Origin: Cucumis sativus
Lineage: Eukaryota > Streptophyta > Magnoliopsida > Cucurbitales > Cucurbitaceae
Assembly: GCF_000004075.3 (NCBI RefSeq)
Contig: NC_026657.2
Span: forward strand, 34,148,732 to 34,212,731
DNA: 64,000 bases
Direction of reading: 5' to 3'
Below, in pieces: positions 12,991 through 22,621 of this stretch. Below the pieces are notes generated by a model that searched no databases, was not told the origin of the DNA, and saw only the letters and a list, made by a program, of their open reading frames with translations. Within the stretch, counting starts at the first letter, position 1. The number at the start of each line of letters is the position of its first letter. Both the position numbers and the translations under genes were made by a program.

Positions 12991-13983
12991 ATGACAAAAT
13001 CCTGTGTTGTTTCACAAGTGCAAATCTCTGGCAACCTGCACGAATTCTTGAAAACAAAGAGAAGAATTCTGAAGATTGCAAAGAAATCGGCACCAAGAAA
13101 CAATTGGAATGACACCATCAAACATAATTATGAAAAATTTGGCGAAGACTTCACAATCGAAGAATTCCATGGCTCAATTTGGACTGGTTCTCTTCTCTTT
13201 CGTAAAACAGAATCTACCCTAGTTTTCTTGGCCAAGAAGAACAGAGCACCCATCAACAACTCAAATTCAAATCTCCCTGAAGAATTTCTTGTCAAATCTT
13301 CTTTAATGGAGTCCTCTTCTTCGTTACGTCATGAGAAGGAAGTGCTATCCAATCTCGGACCATTCACTAATCTAGTGGATTGTTATGGAGATGAAATTAC
13401 AGTAACCAAATCCGGAGAAGAAGTTTATAATGTCTTTTTCGAGTATTGTTCAGGGTCGAGCTTGCGTAATCACATTCTTAAATTTGGACCTAATGGGTTG
13501 CAAGATGATGAAGTTCGTAGATATACTAGAGATATCGTACGTGGACTTTATTACATGCATTGTAATGGTCGATACATTCATGGTGACATAAAATCAAGAA
13601 ATATTTTGCTGTCACATGGCATGGCTAAGTTGGCTAGTTTTGGATTGGCGAGGAAGCTCACTGCTGAAGTAATATGTGAGGAGGAAATTAGTGGGTCGGG
13701 ACCGTACGCATCTCCGGAGTTGGCTAGAGAAGGTTATTTGGGGTGGCCTGCTGATATTTGGGCACTTGGATGCGTGGTGTTGGAGATGTTTACGGGAAAA
13801 TCTGCATGGAGCTTTGAAGATGCATATAGATATCTGATGGATTCTAACAATGAGAAGATACCAGAAATTCCTAAGAACATATCAAGGGAAGGAAGAGATT
13901 TTATTAAGAAGTGTTTGATTAGAAGTCCTTATAAAAGAAGACCAATTTGGTTGTTGATCAAACATCCTTTTGTTTGCCAATGA
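12991..13983 (+). CDS. MAP3K-like protein kinase (MAPKKK17/18/20 type), probable pseudokinase
   Basis: Single-exon kinase-fold protein of 330 residues, related to the intronless MEKK-like MAP3Ks that act in ABA and stress signalling. Visible landmarks: a poor glycine loop (HGSIWTGS, residues 60-67), the beta3 lysine K102 in FLVKSS, a helix-C glutamate (E115 in RHEKEV), the catalytic loop HGDIKSRN (197-204), SPE in place of APE (241-243), and the subdomain IX aspartate D255 in PADIWALG. The Mg-binding DFG is replaced by SFG (S216). Asp199 of the catalytic loop and Asn204 remain. Losing the DFG aspartate while the glycine loop is degenerate suggests weak or no phosphotransfer, although the frame is complete. 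The start at 12991 is the first ATG after the predicted leader intron. The C-terminal tail of the true MAP3K17/18 proteins is absent, and the protein ends at the kinase domain. Exact orthology is uncertain. Confidence 0.85.
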   Translation: MTKSCVVSQVQISGNLHEFLKTKRRILKIAKKSAPRNNWNDTIKHNYEKFGEDFTIEEFHGSIWTGSLLFRKTESTLVFLAKKNRAPINNSNSNLPEEFLVKSSLMESSSSLRHEKEVLSNLGPFTNLVDCYGDEITVTKSGEEVYNVFFEYCSGSSLRNHILKFGPNGLQDDEVRRYTRDIVRGLYYMHCNGRYIHGDIKSRNILLSHGMAKLASFGLARKLTAEVICEEEISGSGPYASPELAREGYLGWPADIWALGCVVLEMFTGKSAWSFEDAYRYLMDSNNEKIPEIPKNISREGRDFIKKCLIRSPYKRRPIWLLIKHPFVCQ

Positions 13984-14581
13984 AGGAAGTTAAAGATGTC
14001 TTGTAACTTTTCTCAGGATGTCGATCAATTGAAATTATGTATATGTAATATTTCAATTATCTTTAGTAATATATTTAAAAAAGAAAAATGTTCGAATGAT
14101 AGCAGCAATTTTCACTATTCTAAACTTGATGTCCAACGCACGAGAACACTGAATTACACTACACATAAACCTGAAAGATAATGATTACCATTTCGAATTC
14201 ATTCTTTACATCATGCAAAAAAGGATCAATTACATTGACACTAATCTACTATTTGAGTCACTGTAAGAATTATGTATAACAAGTATTCAACAAAAAACCA
14301 TCACTCTCTGTGATGCCACAATGGAAAGATCTTAAAGTTGTAACTTGATTTCAGCCTAACATGAACTATAACTCCTTCTCCTTTGACAGGAACCAATTCA
14401 GACTCTTCACATTGCATTTGAAGAGCTAGAAGAGGAATGAATATGGATATAATCTACTTAATTCCCAACACATTGGTTTAAAGGAGCCTATCAGCTTGCA
14501 TTTTGGATTATGAAATACCGAATCAATCTGATCATCCAATAATCGCACAAGTCGACGAAAACATTGTTAAGAAGAAGCTCT
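13984..14581. other. Convergent 3' region of the kinase and MTP12-like genes
   Basis: About 600 bases between two facing stop codons, expected to hold both 3' UTRs. The 61-codon frame at 13996-14181 follows the kinase stop immediately and has no recognisable content. Confidence 0.55.
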
Positions 14582-17197
14582 TCAAGATAGTTCCTGATTA
14601 TGCTCCAACTGCAATGTCAAGTCTTTGATTCCAGCGTCATGTAGAATGTGTTCAACCTTTGCCTTTATAGAAGGCTTGTCAGTTTCCGTTGAAACATGAA
14701 GACGGAGAGTTCCCACGACGTCAGTGTTAGTGAAACTCCAAACGTGCAGGTTCTGTATGCCTTGAACTCCATGTATTTCCATAATATCCCTCACAGCCTC
14801 TTTCAAATCCTGCTCATGTGCTCTAGGAACTCTTTGAAGTAAAATTTCTGCAGAGTTTCTAAGTAATGGAATAACTGAGGATATGATCATTATAGAAATA
14901 AATATGGAACAGGCTGGATCGGCTACGAGCCATCCCTTGTATTTGATCAAAAGGGTCGATATAACAACGCCAACACTTCCCATGGTGTCAGCCAAGACGT
15001 GTAAAAATATCCCTTCCATGTTGTGGTCAATGTGGTGATGGTGGTGCTTCTTTCTTACTGTCCCCTCAACAGGCTGTTTTGAAGGATGGCTATGTGAATT
15101 TTCTGAAACACTATAAGAAACCATTTTGGGCACATCAGATTTGGGTTCAGAAAGATGACCGTGTTGGTCATGTTGATGAACATGGTCATGGTGCTCATGC
15201 TTGCAGTCATGCTGATGGTGATGATCGTGATTGTGAGAGTGCTTGTGGTCATGATGGTCAGTGTGTTCATGATGATGATCGTCACACTGGTTACTAAGGT
15301 GATTCTCACTGCAAACATCAACCTGCTTGTGTTCATGATGGCCAGAAACTGAACTTTCATGACATTCCTTGGTAACAGAGATAGCATTCTCATGCTTCCT
15401 ACCGCTATCATGTTCATGTTTGTCATGATGATGAGAGCCTGCGCACGAGTGGGACTTACTCGGAGAATGTGAATGTGAATGTGAATGTGAATGTGAATGT
15501 GCGCATGATCCCGATCCACCATGGGCATGATGATGCTCTTCGTGAAAGAAGATCAAACCAACCACATTAACAACCAGCCCTCCAATAGAAACTGTTAACA
15601 AACTGCTAGTAGATATCTCCTGTGGGTCCAAAATCCGCTCAAGCGACTCCAATACAATGAGTGCCCCGACCAAAACTAGGAATACAGCATTCGCATATCC
15701 GGAAAGAATCTCAAATCTCCCCCGCCCATAGTTGAATTGATTGTTCGCAGGCAAACGAGAAATATAAGAGGCATACAACCCAATAGCCAAAGCAGCACAA
15801 TCAAACAACATATGGCATGCATCTGATATCAGCCCAAGACTATTGCTCATAAAACCAGCAACAAATTCAACAACCATATAACCAGTGTTTAGCAAGAGGA
15901 AAAGTGCAATCTTTCGAGACTTCCGCTCGGTCAGAATGTGACGAACAGGTCTCATAACCATTGTGACAATTGAATCCGATGACTCAACCCCAAGCTCAAG
16001 GTAGTTCAGGTAAACAGGGTCTAGCTCTCTTACAGCCACATAAAGTAGTAATCCACAGAATAACAATCCCCATAGAGAGAGCTCAGAAAAATAAAGCAAC
16101 TCTAGAATAACAGTACAAACAAAAGTGACTAGAAATTCACTCCTAAAATCTTTTGAACTGACTAATTTGTCATCACTATAATTTTCGTTCAAAAGCACCC
16201 CAAAAACTACAGTGTTTGCGAGAGGCCATGCAAGATTTCCAAAGGAAACACTCTTCCCCTCCGCTTCAAACAAGAGCATACTGATTACAGCAGGAACAAA
16301 AAGGATAATCGTCGTGAAGAACAGTGAAACTAATCTAACTCGTTTCTGACCCAATTGCTTAACACTCCCCCAATTCATTGAAATCCGCTCATAACAACCC
16401 AAAAACCCAGAAAGAAAAGGAAGCAACATTGGCCAAATTCTCATACAATTCTCTCTTGGAAGCACAGAAAATCCGTATTTATCAATGAAAGAAGTTGCAA
16501 AAGGGAAGCAATCAATTCGGTCCCAACTAATAGACAACAGAAACAAGCCCAAAAACAAGGACAAGAACCCGCGAACCTCAGAGGACCGACTTCGAGTCCG
16601 ATCACCCATAGTCATCCGATTCCGCCTCTCAGCCAAGAATCGAGCAGCCACATTCCCAGTCATTTCAGCAAGAATCATTGCAGCTGTACCACAGTACAAC
16701 AACGCTTGAAATCGAAGAAGAAAAACAATGGCAAGTAGAATTGACTTAACGACCATAGTCTTAAGCTGCGGCTGGGAAATCGAAGATAAGAAGAAAACGC
16801 CTCGATTCTGCTTGTAATTATGAAATTGGAAGTTGGAGGAGGAAGAGGAATTGGTAAAAAGAGAGAAAAAGAGGGTAAGAAGAAAGGACAAGAGAGAAAC
16901 CAAGAAAGAAAAGGGGAAGAGAGAGAAAGAAGGAGAAGAACGGAGGAATGGGAGGAGGGAATAGAGTGAACGGAGAGAAAATAGAAGCAAAAACAGGAAT
17001 GAGATTGAGCTTTTATTGGAGGATTTGGGATAGAGGCGGGTCTTGGAGGGAGTGGGAGTTGGGGTCGAAGACGAATAAGGAAAGAGAGGGAAAGATGGTC
17101 GAGAAGAGGAGGCGGCGCCGGAAGTGGAGAAATCACCCGCACGCGGCGGAATTGAGAGGCGGTGAGGCCTCTGGTGGTGGTGATGGTGATCGGCCAT
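14582..17197 (-). CDS. MTP12: Zinc transporter, cation diffusion facilitator of the MTP12/ZnT5 type
   Basis: Intronless gene for an 871-residue Zn(II) transporter. In Arabidopsis, MTP12 pairs with MTP5 to load zinc into the Golgi; like animal ZnT5 it has extra membrane helices before the CDF core. Seen here: a His-rich N-terminus (MADHHHHHQ), a Ser/Pro-rich stretch, many hydrophobic segments between about 65 and 390, then the CDF core from about 425. The two transport sites are present as D459/H462/D466 (SDACHMLFD) and H733/D737 (HVLAD). Between them lies an unusually long His-rich cytosolic loop, about residues 552-725, including an HSHSHSHSHS run encoded by a GAATGT hexamer repeat near 15465-15502. 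A C-terminal CDF domain closes the protein (QGIQNLHVWSFTNTD). The loop is probably a zinc sensor or chaperone. Several long frames on other strands over this loop are shadows of the repeat. Confidence 0.95.
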   Translation of the reverse strand: MADHHHHHQRPHRLSIPPRAGDFSTSGAASSSRPSFPLFPYSSSTPTPTPSKTRLYPKSSNKSSISFLFLLLFSLRSLYSLLPFLRSSPSFSLFPFSFLVSLLSFLLTLFFSLFTNSSSSSNFQFHNYKQNRGVFFLSSISQPQLKTMVVKSILLAIVFLLRFQALLYCGTAAMILAEMTGNVAARFLAERRNRMTMGDRTRSRSSEVRGFLSLFLGLFLLSISWDRIDCFPFATSFIDKYGFSVLPRENCMRIWPMLLPFLSGFLGCYERISMNWGSVKQLGQKRVRLVSLFFTTIILFVPAVISMLLFEAEGKSVSFGNLAWPLANTVVFGVLLNENYSDDKLVSSKDFRSEFLVTFVCTVILELLYFSELSLWGLLFCGLLLYVAVRELDPVYLNYLELGVESSDSIVTMVMRPVRHILTERKSRKIALFLLLNTGYMVVEFVAGFMSNSLGLISDACHMLFDCAALAIGLYASYISRLPANNQFNYGRGRFEILSGYANAVFLVLVGALIVLESLERILDPQEISTSSLLTVSIGGLVVNVVGLIFFHEEHHHAHGGSGSCAHSHSHSHSHSHSPSKSHSCAGSHHHDKHEHDSGRKHENAISVTKECHESSVSGHHEHKQVDVCSENHLSNQCDDHHHEHTDHHDHKHSHNHDHHHQHDCKHEHHDHVHQHDQHGHLSEPKSDVPKMVSYSVSENSHSHPSKQPVEGTVRKKHHHHHIDHNMEGIFLHVLADTMGSVGVVISTLLIKYKGWLVADPACSIFISIMIISSVIPLLRNSAEILLQRVPRAHEQDLKEAVRDIMEIHGVQGIQNLHVWSFTNTDVVGTLRLHVSTETDKPSIKAKVEHILHDAGIKDLTLQLEHNQELS

Positions 17198-17334
17198 GGA
17201 TTCCGACCTCCGAGATCGACTTTGAGATCTCTATAGTAATGACGCCGGCCGATGCGAAGGTAAAATGGAGAAGGAAAAATCTTCGGTTTTCCAGAAATGG
17301 AGGCTTTTCATTAAAGCTGTTAGGAGCCCAAATT

Positions 17335-17365
17335 CTAAGGTGTGGAGCCCAACCCAACTGGCCCA
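17335..17365 (-). promoter_or_regulatory. Cluster of site II (TGGGCY) elements upstream of the MTP12-like gene
   Basis: Three motifs within 31 bases: AGCCCA at 17335 and 17346 and GGCCCA at 17360. In the gene's direction these read TGGGCT, TGGGCT and TGGGCC, about 140-170 bases before the ATG. Site II elements are bound by TCP factors and mark housekeeping plant promoters. The function is inferred. Confidence 0.45.
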
Positions 17366-18162
17366 CCTAATTTTCAAATCAATGGAAAATATTTTCATAA
17401 AAGCATAGACTATAGATTATACAATATAGTCTTTCAATTTTAGTTCCATATCTAAATGTAATTATCAAACCTCCAAGTTTTAGCACATTTTAAAATAGTA
17501 TTTGAATTATGAATGGAAATAAGTTTTTGAAAGAATGGGTGAAGAATAGAATAAAATCAAAATATGAATGGAAATAAGTATTTGAATGTTAAATTTTTAT
17601 AAAAGGAATTTGATAATGTTAATATTTTATAATTTTCCATTACCAACCGTATTCTTAAAAGGCAATTAACCAGAAATTTGGAAGTAATTTAAAATAGGTA
17701 ACATTATTTTGTAATAATAAAAAATTATATCAACGCAATAGTAAGATTTGTATATTTAAAATAAGTATAAATGCATATGAAAAGAAATTCAAAATAAAAA
17801 TGAAATGGTTTGTGTGGAAAAAATCTAAAACAAAAATTGAGGAAACGGACTAAAAGAAACAAATTAAAGAAAAAGGAAATAATTTATTTTTTAAAAAGAT
17901 GTATGCATTAAATAGAAAATAAAAAATAATATTGTGAATTAAATGATCATTTAACAGATACTATTCCTAAAATCAAGGAATATACAACTATGATAATCAT
18001 TTAATTCTTAAATGAAAGTTCATAAATATCATTTAATAAAATCAAAATTGATAATATTTAAGATAGAAAATAAATTAATATTTCTGTTTTTTCAATTACA
18101 AACTTTGGGACATTTGTTAAATTTATAGTATAGAAAGAGTTTTTCCTGTAAAAGTCATTTTA

Positions 18163-18654
18163 TTGGTTTGATCTAAATAGTTCAGTAGAACAACCCATTT
18201 TACAAACACACTTTAATTATAAGAGATTAGAGTAATGGTCACTAATCTAAAAAGAACTAAGAAATTCAATAATATTTGAGCAATTGAGCTTAGGTAGCTA
18301 AATATCACATTGTATAACTTGATGCTCTTCAACTAAATCATCGATTTTAGACTTATTGATCAGTCTTAACCCTCTTCACTTGCTTGTTGATTACATTAGA
18401 TCAACCACTGATCTTCAAAAATTTGTTGGGGATAGTTTTGATTTCAACAGCCTTGGAGAGTTTTCTAATCCTAGAAAAGTGACTTGAATTTTGTATGATA
18501 TTTTAAAAGATAAATGAGGCTTTTTTTCATGAAAACTAAAACCAATAACTGCCTTTTGAACATTAGAATTCCTATACACTTTATGAAAATGGAGTAAAGA
18601 AAGAAAAAGATAGAAAAAGTAAAGCAAAATTAAGCAGAAACAAACACTATCCAT
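18163..18654. repeat. Diverged direct duplication, copy 1
   Basis: Aligns by eye with 20880-21716 in the same orientation. The left ends share TTGGTTTG(A/G)TCTAAAT. Shared blocks follow in order, such as CTTGCTTGTTGATTA and GATCAACCACT. The right ends share a near-identical stretch of about 120 bases ending in ACTATCCAT. On the minus strand the right part carries a 79-codon frame starting with a hydrophobic stretch. Origin unknown: it could be an old gene fragment or a transposon remnant. Confidence 0.7.
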
Positions 18655-19159
18655 CAGTACCTAAAACCCATTCTTTTTAAAACCATCGTGGTAAGAAAAT
18701 ACATTAACTTGTAAAAAACTTTTATAAAACCATTTATTGGAAACTGCAATGCTTTGTCACATAGTAAGAACTTAAACAAACTTGAATGTAAACTATACAA
18801 CAATAAAACTCATCGTTTTGGGCAAGATAGCTTCGACGCATAGTTGTAAAATTAAGTTTTCTCAACTACATGCAGAAACTACCATTTTTCATAATTTGAA
18901 TATAAAACATCAAGTTTCGAACTCAACTAAAGTTCAATGTATATATGAATTTAAAGCTATCTCAATTTTAAATCATTACAGCTTGCCCAAATCCAAATTC
19001 AATGTATAGTTGATCTTCTATGCATTAGTACCTAAGATTCAAAATAGCTAAGTGGCTGATAATTTTGCTCAATAAACACCTGAAATTCCGCTACCTGACA
19101 GGAACTATCTAAGTGATGAAAGACTCCGCATAAATATTCTTAACTCTTCTTATAAAATA

Positions 19160-19182
19160 TTTGACGTTTTGAAAACGTCAAA
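19160..19182. repeat. Perfect hairpin containing two TGACG motifs
   Basis: An 11-base arm TTTGACGTTTT, one central G, and the exact complementary arm AAAACGTCAAA. Each arm holds the bZIP/as-1 core TGACG. No gene is adjacent, so it may be chance or part of a degenerate mobile element. Confidence 0.5.
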
Positions 19183-19554
19183 ATTCTAATAGATATTACC
19201 TAGACATTTTTAAAACATAAAAAAAGCTTAAAATTGGCTCACCTCTATCTCTCCATAAATATTGTTAATGTTTTATCTTTGAAATCGTTTATTTCTAGAC
19301 TTTTTTTTCTTTCAAAAAAGGTCAAGAGAATTCCTTTTTCTAGTGATATCAAGTTGAAAGGTTGTATTAATTACCATTGATGTAAGCTTAGTATGTAAGT
19401 TTTCCACACTGAGTGAAACACAATTGAAATGTTTTTTCAAATTGAAACAAATTGAAGGCTTTATCCACACCTAAGATTAGAGACTCCAATGCACATTCAT
19501 TTCCTTACAAAATCGGATCATCCAGACCCAATCAAAGAACGCCCCAACTCTAAT

Positions 19555-19884
19555 TTAAAAGGCCCAATAGAAAAGAGGCCCAATTTGAGCCCATTGAATC
19601 TCATAATCAGCCCAATGCGTACGATGAAAATCAGCCCATAAGATCAGTTTTTCATTTCCTGTCCTGTTTCTAATTCTTTTTTAAAAACATTTTTTGTTTT
19701 TTTTCTCAAAATAATTAGAAATGTTTCTACAAAATTAAAGAATTTGTGGAATAAAAGAAAAAAGTTTCTTCTGTTCTATTTCTCTTTGTTCTCAAATTTC
19801 CTCTCTCTTCGTCGCTTCTTCTCTTTCGTCTTATCTCTTATGGAAAAGTGTCGTGGCTTGTCCGACAAGGTCTTCTTCAGCTAA
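19555..19884 (+). promoter_or_regulatory. Orphan promoter/leader-like island
   Basis: Five site II motifs in 78 bases (GGCCCA at 19561 and 19577; AGCCCA at 19588, 19609 and 19633) are followed by a CT-rich stretch typical of plant 5' leaders (about 19765-19835). An ATG at 19840 then opens only 15 codons before TAA at 19884. The order looks like a housekeeping promoter plus leader with its gene missing or decayed. It could be a transduplicated promoter or a non-coding transcript. Confidence 0.45.
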
Positions 19885-20284
19885 GGCTTCATCTCTTAGT
19901 TCGCCTTCTTCAATCTTTTACCCATCCAATCTTTAAGCACTTGACGGAAAATCTATCATCTTCAACGATCCTCGAGCTGTCCAACTCAATCCATCATTCA
20001 TCGTCTATCAGATTCTAGGGATGTAGGAGAATGTCAGAGATCTGAGTTCTAAATCTTAGACATGGAGTGTTACAAAACTAATGAAAGTTTTTTCTTTCAA
20101 CTTTTAAATAAAAACAAATGCCTATATCGTCAAACAATTATAGCTCAATTAAAGCATATGTTTATTAGTTTAGATATCATAATCTTTGTGATAAACCCAA
20201 AATAATAACAATAAGTTAACCTTTGTAAACTATTGTTTTTTTTTTATGAACTTAAATCTATTTTAGTGTTATAAAATCAATTAT

Positions 20285-20434
20285 CATTCGAAAGTATTAA
20301 CAACCCAAACAAAATCAAGATAATTATTTATATGTGGAAACGAACTACATACACTTATAAACATTCAAAAGTATTAACAACCCAAACAAAATCAAGATAA
20401 TTATTTATATGTGGAAACGAACTACATACACTTA
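20285..20434. repeat. Tandem duplication, 77-bp period
   Basis: Two 73-base copies, 20285-20357 and 20362-20434, separated by 4 bases. I see one mismatch (CATTCG versus CATTCA). The near identity indicates a recent event. Confidence 0.9.
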
Positions 20435-20879
20435 TTTTATTTTAAATTGTTAATTAGTGAAAAAACGTAGGTCGACAAGTAAAGATACATTTAAATTATA
20501 TATGATTTGACAAAAACAAATTCTAAACAAATAAAATTAATATACTTATATACACACACATAACTAACTGTTTGGGGAGGAACTCCACACGAGTGAAGAA
20601 GAAATTTTGGGTTTTTCATTGCATGACTGCTGCTTATGTTATGTTAACGAAGACTCCGTGATGGTCGCCCATCGTGGCTTAGACCAAAATAATAATAATA
20701 ATAATTGATAATAATAATTATTTTTTAAATCCACCTCCAACTAATTTATAATTTTTACTAGAAAAAAATCATATTTGATTATTTTTTTCATTTGTTATCA
20801 TATTTTACCAACTCATCGATTTGATTACATTTATTAAAACCCTTTGCTTTGTTATTTATACACATTTGCATCTCACAGT

Positions 20880-21716
20880 TTGGTTTGGTCTAAATATAGT
20901 TTGTTAGCTAGCCCAGTCCATCTTACAAATGCTCTTTAATTTGGTTATAAGAAATTAGAGTAATTATCACTAATCTTAGAAGGAACTAAAGAATTCGTTA
21001 ATATTTGAGTAGTTAGTTTATGTTTGATAAACTAGCTAAATATTAGATTGTATCCATCTTTACATAAAATGACCTGATACTTTTCAACTATATTATCGAC
21101 TTTAGATTTATTGATCAATTTGGATCAGTCTTACGCCTCTCCTCTTGCTTGTTGATTATGTTTGATCAACCACTCGATTAATTTTTTTACTTTTTTCTAG
21201 ATCATATGTCTTTGGGGATTATTTTGATTTCAAGAGCTTTGGAGAATTTTCTAATCCTCTAAAGTTAAGTCTCTTGAGAGCTTGAGAATATCGGTCTTAA
21301 AAAATTTGGAGCTTCAATATCTTTTCTGGCTCAATTTTTCTACATGAACTTGAATTAGTTCGATAACCCACCATTTGTGATTAGATGACTGAAAGACACA
21401 CAACATTTCTTAATTTATCATTTATTTAACTTCAAATAAAATGATTTTTCATTGTGATGACATGACAAAATTTGATTCACATACTTGTTCATTAGATCGA
21501 TTAACACTAAAAAGGAATAAGACCTCCATTCCAAAGTTTTGAAAGTGACTTCAATTTTGTATGAAAACTTAATAACATTTAGGATTTTTTTATGAAAACT
21601 AAAACCAATAACTGCTTTTTGAACATTACAATTCCTGTACACTTTATGAAAATGAAGTAAAGAAGAAAAAGAGAGAAAAACAGAAGCAAAATTAAGCAGA
21701 AACAAGCACTATCCAT
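20880..21716. repeat. Diverged direct duplication, copy 2
   Basis: Partner of 18163-18654, about 2.7 kb downstream in the same orientation. It is longer mainly because of extra sequence of about 270 bases around 21260-21535. Relative to copy 1 it lacks one base near 21661-21666 (minus-strand reading), which shifts the frame of the shared small ORF. A different ATG at 21705 still reads the conserved core. Confidence 0.7.
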
Positions 21717-22601
21717 GGTTCCAATTCATTTAAATCTCTTTTCTTTTTCTTTTTAGCCTTTTGTTGTTCTTCTTCTTTTTAAATCTCTTGTCTTGTGCAT
21801 GTTCTTCTTTAATGAATTGATTGCTTTCCTCATATATCAAATTTTTTTTAAATCTTGCTGTTTCCCATATCACATTATCAAACAATTTCACTCTATGCCG
21901 TCTCTTCACAGTTATATTTTAAAAAGAAAAGACGAAAAGAAAAACTAAAGGAATATAATTTTTCCATACTTTTCGTAACCCTTAATAATAATATCCATGT
22001 GACATGTGACCTCATTGTATTTAGTTATGCTCACGTTACATCTATTTTAATACGTCAAGTTATATACTTACCTTTTTTATATAGTTTTTATGACTCACCT
22101 CTTTCATTGTCATGATTGGAGGAAATATTAAGATCAAAATGATTTCATTTATTTGAATTGTTTGAGTTTTTCAATTTATTAAAAAAAATTTTAACACCCT
22201 AATTTTTGTGTGTCAAATATTAACTTCATTAGTACATATAATTTATAATTTATAGTATAATTAGAGATAATGTAATTAAAATATCATTTTGATATTTGTT
22301 AGTTTAGTTTCTATGCTTTCATAGTTAAATTTAGTTCTTATTTTTAACAAATCTTATTAAAATTAGATATAAATAAATAAAAAGTCTTCTTGTCTAAACT
22401 ATGGAATTATATATATTCATATTGTAGCTTTCTTAATAAAAAGTATTACTATTAAAATAGAGGTTTATACCCTTCAATCAAAATTAACTTCAAATTAAAA
22501 TTAAAGGACCAATTTAATTTTAAGATTTATGAAAAGGTAGATGGACTAAATATAAATACATAGAGACTAATGAGATTTGAAATATTGGGTCTAAAAACAT
22601 C

Positions 22602-22621
22602 ATATATATATATATATATAT
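22602..22621. repeat. (AT)n microsatellite
   Basis: About ten uninterrupted AT dinucleotides in non-coding DNA. Confidence 0.9.

Noticed and set aside
15055-15528. A 157-codon minus-strand frame and several plus-strand frames over the MTP12 loop
   Set aside because: They are other-frame readings of the His-codon repeat; the Met/Thr/Ile or Val/Met composition is a by-product of CAT/GAT-rich DNA.
16675-17142. 155-codon minus-strand frame and the 140-codon plus-strand frame near the MTP12 N-terminus
   Set aside because: Both overlap the clear MTP12 coding frame and have compositionally biased sequence.
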